A stretch of 64,000 nt of DNA. It comes from Chryseobacterium gleum. Lineage in GTDB: Bacteria; Bacteroidota; Bacteroidia; Flavobacteriales; Flavobacteriaceae. The notes under the pieces are model-generated. The model ran no database searches. It saw nothing but the letters and a program-made list of their open reading frames with translations, and was not told where the DNA came from. The stretch covers positions 62,001 through 126,000 of the forward strand of contig CAMDGB010000002.1 in assembly GCA_945897915.1 (NCBI GenBank), in the 5' to 3' direction. Numbering within the stretch: the stretch's first letter is position 1; the number at the start of each line of letters is the position of its first letter. Shown here piece by piece: positions 1 through 8,241 of the stretch. The translations under genes were made by a program, and so were the position numbers.

Positions 1-1
1 A

Positions 2-1396
2 TATTCGCCGAAATCTATTACCGAATTAATTGGGAAAAAAGGAAAAAACCAAGGCAATATGCGCGATATTCCTTTAGATGAAATTAAAGAATACGCAGTG
101 GAAGATGCCGATGTAACCATTCAATTAAAAAATCATTTTTTACCGATTTTAGAAAAAGTAGGAACGAAAAAATTATATGATGAAATTGAAATTCCGTTAG
201 TACCTGTTTTAGCCGATATGGAAAAAGAAGGTATTAACTTAGATGTCGATTTCTTGCAAAAAATGTCAGTTGAAATGACGGCTGAAAGTAAAGCTTTAGA
301 ACAAAAAATCTATGAAACTGCTGGTGAAACCTTTAATTTAGCTTCGCCAAAACAATTGGGAGACGTATTATTTGAAAAAATGAAAATTGGCGGAGCAAAA
401 CAGAAGAAAACAAAAACTGGACAATATGCCACCGGTGAAGAAATATTAAGTTATTTAGCAAATGACAATCCGATTGTAAAAGAAATTTTAGAATGGCGTC
501 AAATGGTGAAATTACAAAGTACTTATATTGATGCTTTACCGAATCAAGTAGATTTAAAAACGGGGCGCGTTCATACCGAATACATGCAAACCGTTGCAGC
601 AACAGGACGTTTGAGCTCTAATAATCCGAATTTACAGAACATTCCTATTCGTACCGAAAGAGGCAGACAAATTAGAAAAGCATTTATCGCTAGAGATGAA
701 AATTACACCTTAGTTTCTGCCGATTATTCTCAAATTGAATTGCGAATTATTGCCGCTTTATGCGGTGAAGAAAACATGATTGCTGCATTTAAAAACAATG
801 AAGATATTCATAAAAGTACAGCGGCAAAAGTCTTTAATATTCCTTTAGAAGAAGTAACTTCAGCACAAAGAAGTCATGCGAAAACAGTCAACTTTGGAAT
901 TGTTTATGGCGTTTCGGCTTTTGGATTGAGCAATCAAACCAATTTATCTCGTAAAGAAAGTGCTGAGTTGATTGATGCCTATTACAAAACCTATCCCAAA
1001 TTGAAATCATTTATTTCTGATCAAGTAGATTTTGCGAGAGAAAATGGTTATGTAGAAACCATTTCGGGCAGAAGACGTTATTTAAAAGATATTAATTCTG
1101 CAAATGCTATAGTTCGTGGTGGCGCGGAGAGAAATGCCGTAAATGCACCTATTCAAGGTTCGGCGGCAGATATTATTAAAATCGCGATGATAAATATTCA
1201 TAAAAAACTAAAAACGGAAAATTGGCAATCCAAAATGTTATTGCAAGTACATGACGAATTGGTTTTTGATGTGCATAATAGCGAATTAGAAAAAATTCAA
1301 CCGATGATTAAACACGAAATGGAAAATGCCTTTAAAATGATTGTTCCGCTAGAAGTAGAAATTGGTAGTGGAAAAAACTGGTTGGAAGCACATTAA
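2..1396 (+). CDS. polA: DNA polymerase I, C-terminal part (5' end outside window)
   Basis: Family A DNA polymerase for Okazaki-fragment processing and repair. The frame is open from base 2, so the gene begins to the left; the 5' nuclease domain and most of the 3'-5' exonuclease domain are missing here. The first visible segment carries YAVEDAD, which fits the Exo III Y-x3-D motif, so proofreading is probably intact. The polymerase domain is complete: motif A DYSQIELR (about nt 722-745), motif B with RSHAKTVNFGIVYG (about 867-908) and motif C QVHDELVFDV (about 1246-1275). It ends at a strong terminator shared with the convergent gene on the other strand. Identification is very secure; only the length is unknown. 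Confidence 0.97.
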   Translation, partial: YSPKSITELIGKKGKNQGNMRDIPLDEIKEYAVEDADVTIQLKNHFLPILEKVGTKKLYDEIEIPLVPVLADMEKEGINLDVDFLQKMSVEMTAESKALEQKIYETAGETFNLASPKQLGDVLFEKMKIGGAKQKKTKTGQYATGEEILSYLANDNPIVKEILEWRQMVKLQSTYIDALPNQVDLKTGRVHTEYMQTVAATGRLSSNNPNLQNIPIRTERGRQIRKAFIARDENYTLVSADYSQIELRIIAALCGEENMIAAFKNNEDIHKSTAAKVFNIPLEEVTSAQRSHAKTVNFGIVYGVSAFGLSNQTNLSRKESAELIDAYYKTYPKLKSFISDQVDFARENGYVETISGRRRYLKDINSANAIVRGGAERNAVNAPIQGSAADIIKIAMINIHKKLKTENWQSKMLLQVHDELVFDVHNSELEKIQPMIKHEMENAFKMIVPLEVEIGSGKNWLEAH

Positions 1397-1412
1397 ATGT
1401 GCTCAAACATAC

Positions 1413-1427
1413 AAACCTAACAGGTTT
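1413..1427. repeat. short inverted repeat AAACCT-AAC-AGGTTT
   Basis: A 6-bp perfect inverted repeat with a 3-nt loop lies just after the polA stop codon and before the main terminator. The word AAACCTAACA also occurs after pckA (about 51607). It may be a remnant of a dispersed intergenic repeat; no function is assigned. Confidence 0.4.
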
Positions 1428-1433
1428 AAACAA

Positions 1434-1467
1434 AAATGCCTTCTTAAAATTAAGAAGGCATTTTTTT
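1434..1467. terminator. bidirectional intrinsic terminator after polA
   Basis: A 13-bp perfect stem (AAATGCCTTCTTA, 1434-1446, with its complement at 1451-1463) and a 4-nt loop are followed by a T-run. An A-run on the left gives the same structure on the minus strand. It separates polA from the convergent DUF5689 gene. Confidence 0.9.
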
Positions 1468-1483
1468 ATGTGTTTTATTTAAA

Positions 1484-2869
1484 TTAGTTTATAATTATAT
1501 CATCTATTTGCATTGTTGTGGTTACTCCACCACTTCCATTTCCAATATACTCAAATACTAAAAATCCATTTCCTGATAATGTGCTCGGTATTGCCCAATT
1601 TCCACTATTGGTAAAATTTGTTGGATATCCTGAAGCTAAACCTGGGTCTATCGTAAAACTTGACGTGATATTTGTTAATGTTGCTGTTGTAGCATCTGAA
1701 CCCGCCACATAATTTGTAGTGTAATATACTTTTAAACAAGCTCCGTTTGCAAAACCTGCTTTAGTTTTAAATGAAACTGTTGAGGCACCCGTAAGATTAA
1801 TAGGTACAAAAAACAAACTTCTATTAGCTTCAGCAGTACCACCAAAAGAGCTCATTTGGATATATTTATTTCCACCAAACGTTTTTACTTGCCAATATCT
1901 TGTTCCTACTACAGCATCATTAATATATTTTGGAAAAATTTGCTGATTTGTAGTTGCGTATGATGTAAAAGGTTCATTTAAAGTAGCGTCGTAAGTTAAT
2001 GATGTCCCTACAATTGGCAGCGCTAAATCAATTACTAATCTAGGATTCGTTAACATAATATCATTTTCCGTACGAACCATGAATTGAAAAGTACTTCCAT
2101 ATTTTGTTAATACCCCACGAATTTTTCCGCTTTTATTTGAAACTGGTTTTGATGCAAAGTTGGCAAATTCAGAAATTCTTACAATAATTTTGTTTCCAAA
2201 TTGATCTAAAATTTCATGGTTTGTAGCGCCTCCTAAATTATTTAATGTGGCATCAAAATATTTTTTGCCAATGGAAGCATCAGTAAATTGCACATTATCC
2301 AATTCGATAAGTTTATTTAAATTAGCATTATTTGATGTAGCTAAAACAGTTAGGCTATTTACCAAAGTATTTTCATTCACTTTATTACAACCACGCTTAA
2401 TAATTCCTTCATACTCAACACCAGAAATTCTGCCTACTTCATCATCTGTTAAAATTGCTGGCGTTCCGTTGTTGTATAAAGAACCTAAAACCATAGCGCC
2501 ATTTTCTGTAACAAAATATCTGTCTTTTAAATTTACATATACTTTTCTACCTGGTTCATATTTAGAATATAAATTATAAGCGTCAATTGGCATACTAAAA
2601 CCTTTAGTACCATCAACCGAAACTAATGAAATTGATTTGTAAAAATTACCGCCTTCATCACTTGAAGTTACAAATGCTTCAATAATATCATTTGGAACAT
2701 ATTTTTGATATGTTGTTGTAGAGGTAGCAATCAAAGCCGACACCGTAATAGTTGCTGTCAAATCAGAACATTCACCTGATAAATTAGGTGCGTCATAATT
2801 GTCACTATTAATACAACTAAAAAGAGTTGAAAATAGTAATGATGCTAATAATATGTTTAATTTTTTCAT
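1484..2869 (-). CDS. DUF5689 lipoprotein with choice-of-anchor J-like C-terminal domain
   Basis: Predicted outer-membrane or surface lipoprotein of 461 residues. A lipobox ends at Cys19 (LFSTLFSC). Residues of about 40-140 and 180-275 each read like a DUF5689/OB-fold-type beta domain; the second ends in a pattern (SGKIRGVLTKYG, then FMVRTENDIM) that I associate with OB-like domains of Bacteroidota extracellular nucleases. Residues of about 285-461 look like a jelly-roll of the choice-of-anchor J class, ending MQIDDIIIN. It is the last gene of a three-gene minus-strand operon (5 bp after the 208-residue lipoprotein, itself 10 bp after the TonB receptor). The biochemical role is unknown; substrate binding for the receptor is an inference. 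Confidence 0.8.
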   Translation of the reverse strand: MKKLNILLASLLFSTLFSCINSDNYDAPNLSGECSDLTATITVSALIATSTTTYQKYVPNDIIEAFVTSSDEGGNFYKSISLVSVDGTKGFSMPIDAYNLYSKYEPGRKVYVNLKDRYFVTENGAMVLGSLYNNGTPAILTDDEVGRISGVEYEGIIKRGCNKVNENTLVNSLTVLATSNNANLNKLIELDNVQFTDASIGKKYFDATLNNLGGATNHEILDQFGNKIIVRISEFANFASKPVSNKSGKIRGVLTKYGSTFQFMVRTENDIMLTNPRLVIDLALPIVGTSLTYDATLNEPFTSYATTNQQIFPKYINDAVVGTRYWQVKTFGGNKYIQMSSFGGTAEANRSLFFVPINLTGASTVSFKTKAGFANGACLKVYYTTNYVAGSDATTATLTNITSSFTIDPGLASGYPTNFTNSGNWAIPSTLSGNGFLVFEYIGNGSGGVTTTMQIDDIIIN

Positions 2870-2874
2870 AACTC

Positions 2875-3501
2875 TTAATTATTTAATTTATAAAACAAAA
2901 AATTATCTACTTGAAATGCCCCGTCTAAAGTAGTATCTGTACCTGAACCTTTAAATTTGAAGGCAATATGTGCTTTCCCGTTATACGCAGATAAATCGAT
3001 ATTGCTTGCTACAAACTGATACCAAGCCACACTTTTTGTAGGAATATTTGCTTGCAAAGGCGTCCAAGTAGCAGCCAAAACATTAGTGCCATCATAATTC
3101 GTAGAAATAAACACTTGCAAACTATTGTTTGGCGAATCCACATCTAAGTGGTGTTGTGCAACTTCAAAAGCGACTCCTTTTTTCTCTGCCAGATCTAAAT
3201 TAATTTCTGGTGAAATTAACCAAGCTGAGTTTGCACTTCCGGAGTTAAATGCACTAAACTCAGCATATCCGTTAGTTAGACCACCAGTTGTATAGGTTTT
3301 TTCTCTCCACTTCCATGCACCTGTTTCATTAAAATTTGTCCATGATGCAATATCTAAATCTGTACTATTTACTGCCGTTTGAAAATCTTCTTTTGAAATG
3401 GTTACTGTTGTTTTTGGTAACGCCGTTTCATCTTCAGTACAACTTACTAAAGTTGCCATAGAAAATAAGACTAATGTTATTTTAAATATAATGTTTTTCA
3501 T
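2875..3501 (-). CDS. lipoprotein with choice-of-anchor J-like jelly-roll
   Basis: A 208-residue lipoprotein with a lipobox at Cys21 (ATLVSC). The rest is a single beta-rich module: an aromatic start (SWTNFNETGAWKWREKTY), a central strand pair (SAWLISPEINLDL), then FISTNYDGT and a final FQVDNFLFYKL. This layout fits choice-of-anchor J/cleaved-adhesin-type jelly-rolls, and it parallels the C-terminal third of the next gene. Sitting between the TonB receptor and the DUF5689 lipoprotein with gaps of 5-10 bp, it is probably a surface component of the same system, in the genetic position that SusD usually takes. No catalytic motif is visible. Confidence 0.72.
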   Translation of the reverse strand: MKNIIFKITLVLFSMATLVSCTEDETALPKTTVTISKEDFQTAVNSTDLDIASWTNFNETGAWKWREKTYTTGGLTNGYAEFSAFNSGSANSAWLISPEINLDLAEKKGVAFEVAQHHLDVDSPNNSLQVFISTNYDGTNVLAATWTPLQANIPTKSVAWYQFVASNIDLSAYNGKAHIAFKFKGSGTDTTLDGAFQVDNFLFYKLNN

Positions 3502-3511
3502 AACTAAAAAA

Positions 3512-6298
3512 TTAAAAGTTAACGTATAAATTTATAAAATAAGTTCTTCCGTATCCGTAAAAATATTTCGGCCCGAAAGAAGGCTTCCCGAATTTATTAT
3601 CAGCTTGTAGGTCTGGGAAAGTTGCTTTTCTTGATTGTTCAAAACCACCTGTTTTGTAGGTTGTGTCTAACACATTATTAATAGAAGCGAAGAATCCAAT
3701 TGTAGTGGTATCTACTCTCCATGATTTTCCACCGATTAGGTTTAATAAATTAAAATTAGCAAATTTTTCTTGCGTTAATGCTTGTCTTACCGCCGCTTCA
3801 GTTGCGTCCGGAAAAGAGATTCCATTGTTGCTTAATGAGAAATTATCGGTTCTTGTAATGTTGGAAACATCTAAATACGAATCGGCTAAGTAATTAATAT
3901 TTGCACCAACCCACCAGAAATTTGGATCTCTATATTCCAATCCTAAAGAGGCTGCTATTTGAGGCATTCCTGGTAATCTGTAATTTTTTAAATACGCTTT
4001 ACCAAAATCAACTACTGGTTGAGTATTGGTTAAAGTTGCTTGTGCATCGTCATTAATTTTTAAATTTGGATTGTTTCCATATAAATATTGACCGTATGAT
4101 GCAGCAACTGTACCTTTAATTGTTGAAGTAAACTGATATTCTAAACCAATTTCAGCGCCAAAATTTCTCTTTTCAATTCCTGTTAAAAGTTCAGAAATAA
4201 AAGAATCTTGGTCGTTTCCATCTACATCTTCTCCAATACCTTCCGCATAAAAGAAAGAAATTTCTGTTGCATTTTGTACTTTAGAAGCAAATCCTGTTAC
4301 ACGTGCTTTAAATTTAGGCGTTCTTACTACATAAGAAGCATCTAAACTCGCAATTGTTTCGCTGTTTAACTCTGGAGTAATGTTATTATTAATACGAGCA
4401 TTTGCAAAAGTGTTTCTCATATTTGGTGCTTTTGTCATATAAACCCCATTGAAATCTAATAAATGCTGCCCTGTGATTTTAAAAGTCAATCCCCCTTTGA
4501 ATCCAAAGTTTTCAAAATTTTGTTTTGATCCTTTTCCAAAAGAGGTGTTGGCATAAATTCCGTTTCTGTATAAACCTTCTCTTTGATATTGAGTTCTTGA
4601 GAAAGATTGTGCTAAATAGAAATCTACTTTTTTGTAGGTAAATTTAAATTGCGTAAATGCATCTGCAACAACAGCATTTAAATTATAATTGTATCCATAT
4701 TCGTCACCGACTTTAATTTGACGGTTCGGATTATTTAAATCAGATTGGGTTTGATCTCCTAAATAAAACAGATCAACATCTGAAAAATATTGTCCCCCTA
4801 ATAAATCCAACATATGTTGAAAATTATGTGATTTTAATTTTTTAAAGCTTGCCCCTGCATTTAATTTTACGTTATCCGATAAATCTGAAAATAAAATAGA
4901 ATTGGCGGTAATTTGTTTGTCATCAGTTCTATCTTCATACAAAGCATAAAGACTCTTTCCTGGAACAACACTACTGTTTTGGTTAGCAAAATACATCGCA
5001 TTCCAATTAATTTGACTGTTATTTAAAAAATAATTTTTAGCTGCCGCAGCCAATGGATTTGAACCATCTGCCAAATAATTTGCTTGGTCATTATAAAAAT
5101 AACTTGGTAAATTTTTATAATAAGTAGGGTCTGGACTATTTGCAGTTTGATAATCTAATCTACTATTTCCTATAGAACCTGTTTGATAAGCAACATTTGT
5201 AGTTAATGTAGTTTTATCAGAGATTTTCCAAAAATGACTTAACATTAAAATTGGTTCTTCAACATCTTTGTCTCTTGAATTACGTTTTTTACCATCTTGC
5301 CATCCCCAATATGAATTATATTTAATTCCCATTAAATTATTTACCTCATCAGTATTTGGAGACGATTTTCCTCTTGTATTTTGAGCATAAATTGCTGTAA
5401 AATTCAAACTATGTTTTTTGTTTATTCTTTTCTCTACACTTGCAAAAAAAGAATTAGCACCATAATCTGTTCCTTCAAAATAACCTTCTTGAGCCCATCT
5501 TCTTGAACCAGAAATGCTATATGCCCAACCATTTTCCATTAAACCTGAATTTTGCGTAAACATAGAACGCCAAGAATAATTTGTATTGGTTCCTGCCATA
5601 GAAATTCTTGTTCCTTTTCTGTATAGTGAAGCTCGTGTATTTATTTCTTGTGTTCCTAATATGCCTCCAAAAGTATAATCCGAAGGTGCAGAACCTAATG
5701 TAAATTCTTGGTTTCTTGTGGCGTCATTAAGTCCGCCCCAATTGCTCCATTGTGGTCTTCCATCATAGATTTTGTTCATAGAAATTCCATTTATCATGGT
5801 TACTCCATATTCATTATCTAAACCTCTCATTCTAAAACGAGCTTGACCCCAATTGAAAGCCGCTGCTTGCTGGTAAGCATCTCTTGAAGATTGTAACAAC
5901 CCTGCGGTACTTTCAGAACCACTGTTATCATCACCTAAATCGTTTTCAGTAATGGTTACCAAACTTAATTGTTGTTCAGAAGTAATGTCTTCATCTAAAA
6001 ACAACAAACCAACATCTAACGTTTGATTCTCAACTACTTCAATGGCAAAATTTTGCGTGTTGTAGCCATCCACAGAAATTACTAAAATTTGGTTTCCATC
6101 TGAAATACCACTAATTTGAAATTCTCCCAAACTATTGGTAGTTACAAATTGTTCATTAGACTGAATCATAACTTTAACGCTACCCAATGGGCTTTGCGAT
6201 TTGGAATCAACTACTTTCCCTTTTACAATTGATTGATTTTGAGACAATGCAAAAACAGCTTGAAACAAAAACAAAAGACTTAATACCAGTTTTTTCAT
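3512..6298 (-). CDS. SusC-like TonB-dependent receptor with N-terminal carboxypeptidase-regulatory-like domain
   Basis: Outer-membrane TonB-dependent transporter, 928 residues. A signal peptide (residues 1 to about 20, ending FALSQ) is followed by a CarboxypepD_reg-like beta-sandwich (about 24-110, KGKVVDSKSQSPLGSVKV). A plug domain of about 135-240 (RFRMRGLDNEYGVTMINGI) and a long beta-barrel ending in the aromatic YVNF complete it. No SusD partner is present; the two following lipoproteins take that place. It is the first gene of the operon, and its promoter mirrors that of the divergent EEP gene. The substrate cannot be read from sequence; a phosphorylated or nucleic-acid-derived molecule is inferred from the neighbours. 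Confidence 0.9.
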   Translation of the reverse strand: MKKLVLSLLFLFQAVFALSQNQSIVKGKVVDSKSQSPLGSVKVMIQSNEQFVTTNSLGEFQISGISDGNQILVISVDGYNTQNFAIEVVENQTLDVGLLFLDEDITSEQQLSLVTITENDLGDDNSGSESTAGLLQSSRDAYQQAAAFNWGQARFRMRGLDNEYGVTMINGISMNKIYDGRPQWSNWGGLNDATRNQEFTLGSAPSDYTFGGILGTQEINTRASLYRKGTRISMAGTNTNYSWRSMFTQNSGLMENGWAYSISGSRRWAQEGYFEGTDYGANSFFASVEKRINKKHSLNFTAIYAQNTRGKSSPNTDEVNNLMGIKYNSYWGWQDGKKRNSRDKDVEEPILMLSHFWKISDKTTLTTNVAYQTGSIGNSRLDYQTANSPDPTYYKNLPSYFYNDQANYLADGSNPLAAAAKNYFLNNSQINWNAMYFANQNSSVVPGKSLYALYEDRTDDKQITANSILFSDLSDNVKLNAGASFKKLKSHNFQHMLDLLGGQYFSDVDLFYLGDQTQSDLNNPNRQIKVGDEYGYNYNLNAVVADAFTQFKFTYKKVDFYLAQSFSRTQYQREGLYRNGIYANTSFGKGSKQNFENFGFKGGLTFKITGQHLLDFNGVYMTKAPNMRNTFANARINNNITPELNSETIASLDASYVVRTPKFKARVTGFASKVQNATEISFFYAEGIGEDVDGNDQDSFISELLTGIEKRNFGAEIGLEYQFTSTIKGTVAASYGQYLYGNNPNLKINDDAQATLTNTQPVVDFGKAYLKNYRLPGMPQIAASLGLEYRDPNFWWVGANINYLADSYLDVSNITRTDNFSLSNNGISFPDATEAAVRQALTQEKFANFNLLNLIGGKSWRVDTTTIGFFASINNVLDTTYKTGGFEQSRKATFPDLQADNKFGKPSFGPKYFYGYGRTYFINLYVNF

Positions 6299-6353
6299 AA
6301 TTAATTATTAATTAATAACTTACAAACGATTTAGTAACAAACTAAAAAGCTAA

Positions 6354-6361
6354 CAAAGGTA
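6354..6361 (-). promoter_or_regulatory. minus-7 box TACCTTTG for the TonB receptor operon
   Basis: Exact match to the Bacteroidota minus-7 consensus TAnnTTTG, read on the minus strand, about 55 bp before the receptor start codon. It lies within a 12-bp arm that is repeated in inverted orientation at 6380-6391. No TTG is seen at the expected minus-33 distance. Confidence 0.6.
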
Positions 6362-6381
6362 AAACAATAAATTAAATTATT

Positions 6382-6389
6382 TACCTTTG
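6382..6389 (+). promoter_or_regulatory. minus-7 box TACCTTTG for the EEP nuclease gene
   Basis: The same octamer on the plus strand, 44 bp before the EEP gene. The two divergent boxes are only 20 bp apart, so polymerase at one would cover the other. No good minus-33 TTG is seen. Confidence 0.6.
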
Positions 6390-6433
6390 TTGCATATTTT
6401 GAACTTATATTTAATTATAACTTAACCTTAGAA

Positions 6434-7528
6434 ATGAAAATCAACCCGTTATACATCTTTTTAGCTATTCTTTTATTTATTTCAACTGGTTTTTCACAAG
6501 AGAAAAAAACTTATCTTGTAAACACTATCGCTTTCTACAACTTGGAAAATTTATTTGATACGGTCAACGATCCCAATATAAATGATGAGGATTTTATTTA
6601 TACCCCTGAAAATTATAAAGATAAACTTCAAAAATTAGAACGAGTAATTTCTCAAATAGGTACAGGTCCTGAGCAAAAAAATTCTCCCGTGATTTTAGGA
6701 GTTGCCGAAATTGAAAACAGACAAGTGTTAGAAGATCTGTGTAAACAACCTTTATTAACTGCAAAAGGATATGCTGTAATTCACTTCGATTCGCCAGATA
6801 GACGTGGAATTGACACAGGCTTTTTATATCAAAAAGGACATTTTCAACCTACAAGTTATAAAAATTATGCCTTGATTGTAACAGAAGATGAAACAGACAA
6901 AAAAGCAAAAGACAAAATAAAAGTCGAAGACACAGATGATAATGTGGTAGATATAAAAACCAACCGAATTTATACCCGAGATCAAATATTAATGACAGGT
7001 TTATTAGACGGTGAAGAAATGCATTTTATTGTAAGCCATTGGCCATCTCGAAGAGGTGGTGAAAAAAGAAGTAGTCCGCTCCGTGAAGCAGCTGCCGCAT
7101 TAAATAAAAAAATTATCGATTCGTTACAAATTATTAATCCGAATGCTAAAATTTTTACCATGGGCGATTTAAATGACGGGCCATTTAATAAAAGTATCAA
7201 ACAAGTTTTAGGTGCAAAAGGTGATGAAAAAGAAGTACAACCTTTAGGACTTTACAATCCCGCAGAAAAATTAATGAATAAAGGAATTGGAACATTGGCT
7301 TTTAGAGATTCTTGGGATTTTTTCGATCAAATTATCATTTCTGAAACCTTATTAAGAAAAGACTATTCTTCTTGGAGATATTGGAAAGCTGGGGTGTACA
7401 ATGCACCATTTATGATTCAGCAAACCGGACAATATAAAGGATATGCATTACGAAATACTTCGGTTGGACCTGGATATTCCGATCATTTTCCGTCCTACAT
7501 TTATCTTATTAAAGATGCAAAAAAATAA
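6434..7528 (+). CDS. exported endonuclease/exonuclease/phosphatase (EEP) family protein
   Basis: A 364-residue EEP-fold phosphodiesterase, the superfamily of DNase I, exonuclease III and inositol phosphatases. A signal peptide (residues 1 to about 21, ending STGFSQ) sends it to the periplasm; there is no lipobox and no T9SS sorting domain. Catalytic motifs are in order: NLENLFD, GVAEIENR (metal-binding Glu), HWPSRRGGE (catalytic His), MGDLND (Asp/Asn) and YSDHFP (general-base His). The gene diverges from the TonB receptor operon across a mirrored promoter region, which suggests co-regulation. Cleavage of nucleic acid or of an organic phosphate ester are both possible; sequence alone does not decide. 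Confidence 0.88.
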   Translation: MKINPLYIFLAILLFISTGFSQEKKTYLVNTIAFYNLENLFDTVNDPNINDEDFIYTPENYKDKLQKLERVISQIGTGPEQKNSPVILGVAEIENRQVLEDLCKQPLLTAKGYAVIHFDSPDRRGIDTGFLYQKGHFQPTSYKNYALIVTEDETDKKAKDKIKVEDTDDNVVDIKTNRIYTRDQILMTGLLDGEEMHFIVSHWPSRRGGEKRSSPLREAAAALNKKIIDSLQIINPNAKIFTMGDLNDGPFNKSIKQVLGAKGDEKEVQPLGLYNPAEKLMNKGIGTLAFRDSWDFFDQIIISETLLRKDYSSWRYWKAGVYNAPFMIQQTGQYKGYALRNTSVGPGYSDHFPSYIYLIKDAKK

Positions 7529-7538
7529 AAAATAATTG

Positions 7539-7563
7539 AAGGTACGTTTTAGTACCTTTTTTT
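7539..7563 (+). terminator. intrinsic terminator after the EEP gene
   Basis: AAGGTAC, a 6-nt loop and GTACCTT are followed by a T-run. It starts 11 bp after the EEP stop codon and isolates that gene from the downstream dioxygenase. Confidence 0.85.
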
Positions 7564-7595
7564 ATTTAGTAACTTTACCACTTAAAATTATTTTT

Positions 7596-8129
7596 ATGTC
7601 AATTGCAAAACCTTTTAACTTAAATAAATGGATAGAAGAAAACAGACATCTTCTGGTTCCTCCTGTTGCAAATAAAAATCTATATATAGATTCTGGCGAT
7701 TATATAGTTATGATTGTTGCAGGCCCTAATGCCAGAAAAGATTATCATTATAACGAAACCGAAGAATTATTTTATCAATTAGAAGGTGATATTACGGTGT
7801 ATATTCAAGAAAATGGCGAAAAAAAAGCGATGAATCTTTCCGCCGGAGATATGTTTTTATTACCCGCAAAAGTACCTCATTCGCCAAGCAGAACAGAAAA
7901 TTCAATTGGTCTAGTAATTGAAAAAAAACGAAATCATTTAGATGTAAAAGACGGATTGCTATGGTTTTGCGACGCTTGCAATAACAAACTTCACGAAGTA
8001 TATTTTGAATTGAATAACATTGAAAATGATTTTCTTTCCCATTTTACTGATTTTTATTCTTCAGAAGAAAAAAGAACGTGTGAAAAATGCGGGACAATTA
8101 TGGAAAGCAATCCGAAATTTGTAAAATAA
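7596..8129 (+). CDS. 3-hydroxyanthranilate 3,4-dioxygenase
   Basis: Cytoplasmic Fe(II) cupin enzyme that opens the ring of 3-hydroxyanthranilate in tryptophan/kynurenine breakdown and NAD synthesis. The start is the ATG at 7596 (MSIAKPFN), giving 177 residues; the longer frame from 7536 runs through the terminator. Iron and substrate residues are visible in RKDYHYNETEE (Arg, His, Glu) and PAKVPHSPSR (second His). The C-terminus has two CxxC pairs (CDACN and CEKCG) forming the rubredoxin-like site found in bacterial members. No other kynurenine gene is in the window. It is followed by a repeat-rich gap and then the ALDH gene with its own promoter. Confidence 0.93.
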   Translation: MSIAKPFNLNKWIEENRHLLVPPVANKNLYIDSGDYIVMIVAGPNARKDYHYNETEELFYQLEGDITVYIQENGEKKAMNLSAGDMFLLPAKVPHSPSRTENSIGLVIEKKRNHLDVKDGLLWFCDACNNKLHEVYFELNNIENDFLSHFTDFYSSEEKRTCEKCGTIMESNPKFVK

Positions 8130-8153
8130 ATAGTTATTTATTCTATTCTCTTT

Positions 8154-8180
8154 ATTCTATATTCTATATTCTATATTCTA
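8154..8180. repeat. ATTCTAT 7-bp tandem repeat, 3.9 copies
   Basis: Three full copies of ATTCTAT plus six bases lie in the gap between the dioxygenase and ALDH genes, preceded by degenerate copies from about 8140. Related TATTCT-rich sequence recurs at 38831-38863 next to frr. This is a low-complexity, strand-biased repeat with no coding content. Confidence 0.75.
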
Positions 8181-8199
8181 AAAGTTAAAATCAATTAAT

Positions 8200-8207
8200 T
8201 ACATTTG
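8200..8207 (+). promoter_or_regulatory. minus-7 box TACATTTG for the ALDH gene
   Basis: Exact TAnnTTTG match 34 bp before the ALDH start codon. A minus-33 TTG is not evident. Confidence 0.55.
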
Positions 8208-8241
8208 TAAAAAATAACAAAATCCCTTAAAAAAGTTAAAA

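Noticed and set aside
7536-7595. Longer N-terminus for the 3-hydroxyanthranilate dioxygenase
   Set aside because: The extension is encoded by terminator DNA, and the family begins at the ATG at 7596.
8140-8180. ATTCTAT tandem as a CRISPR array
   Set aside because: The unit is 7 bp with no spacers, and no cas genes are present anywhere in the window.
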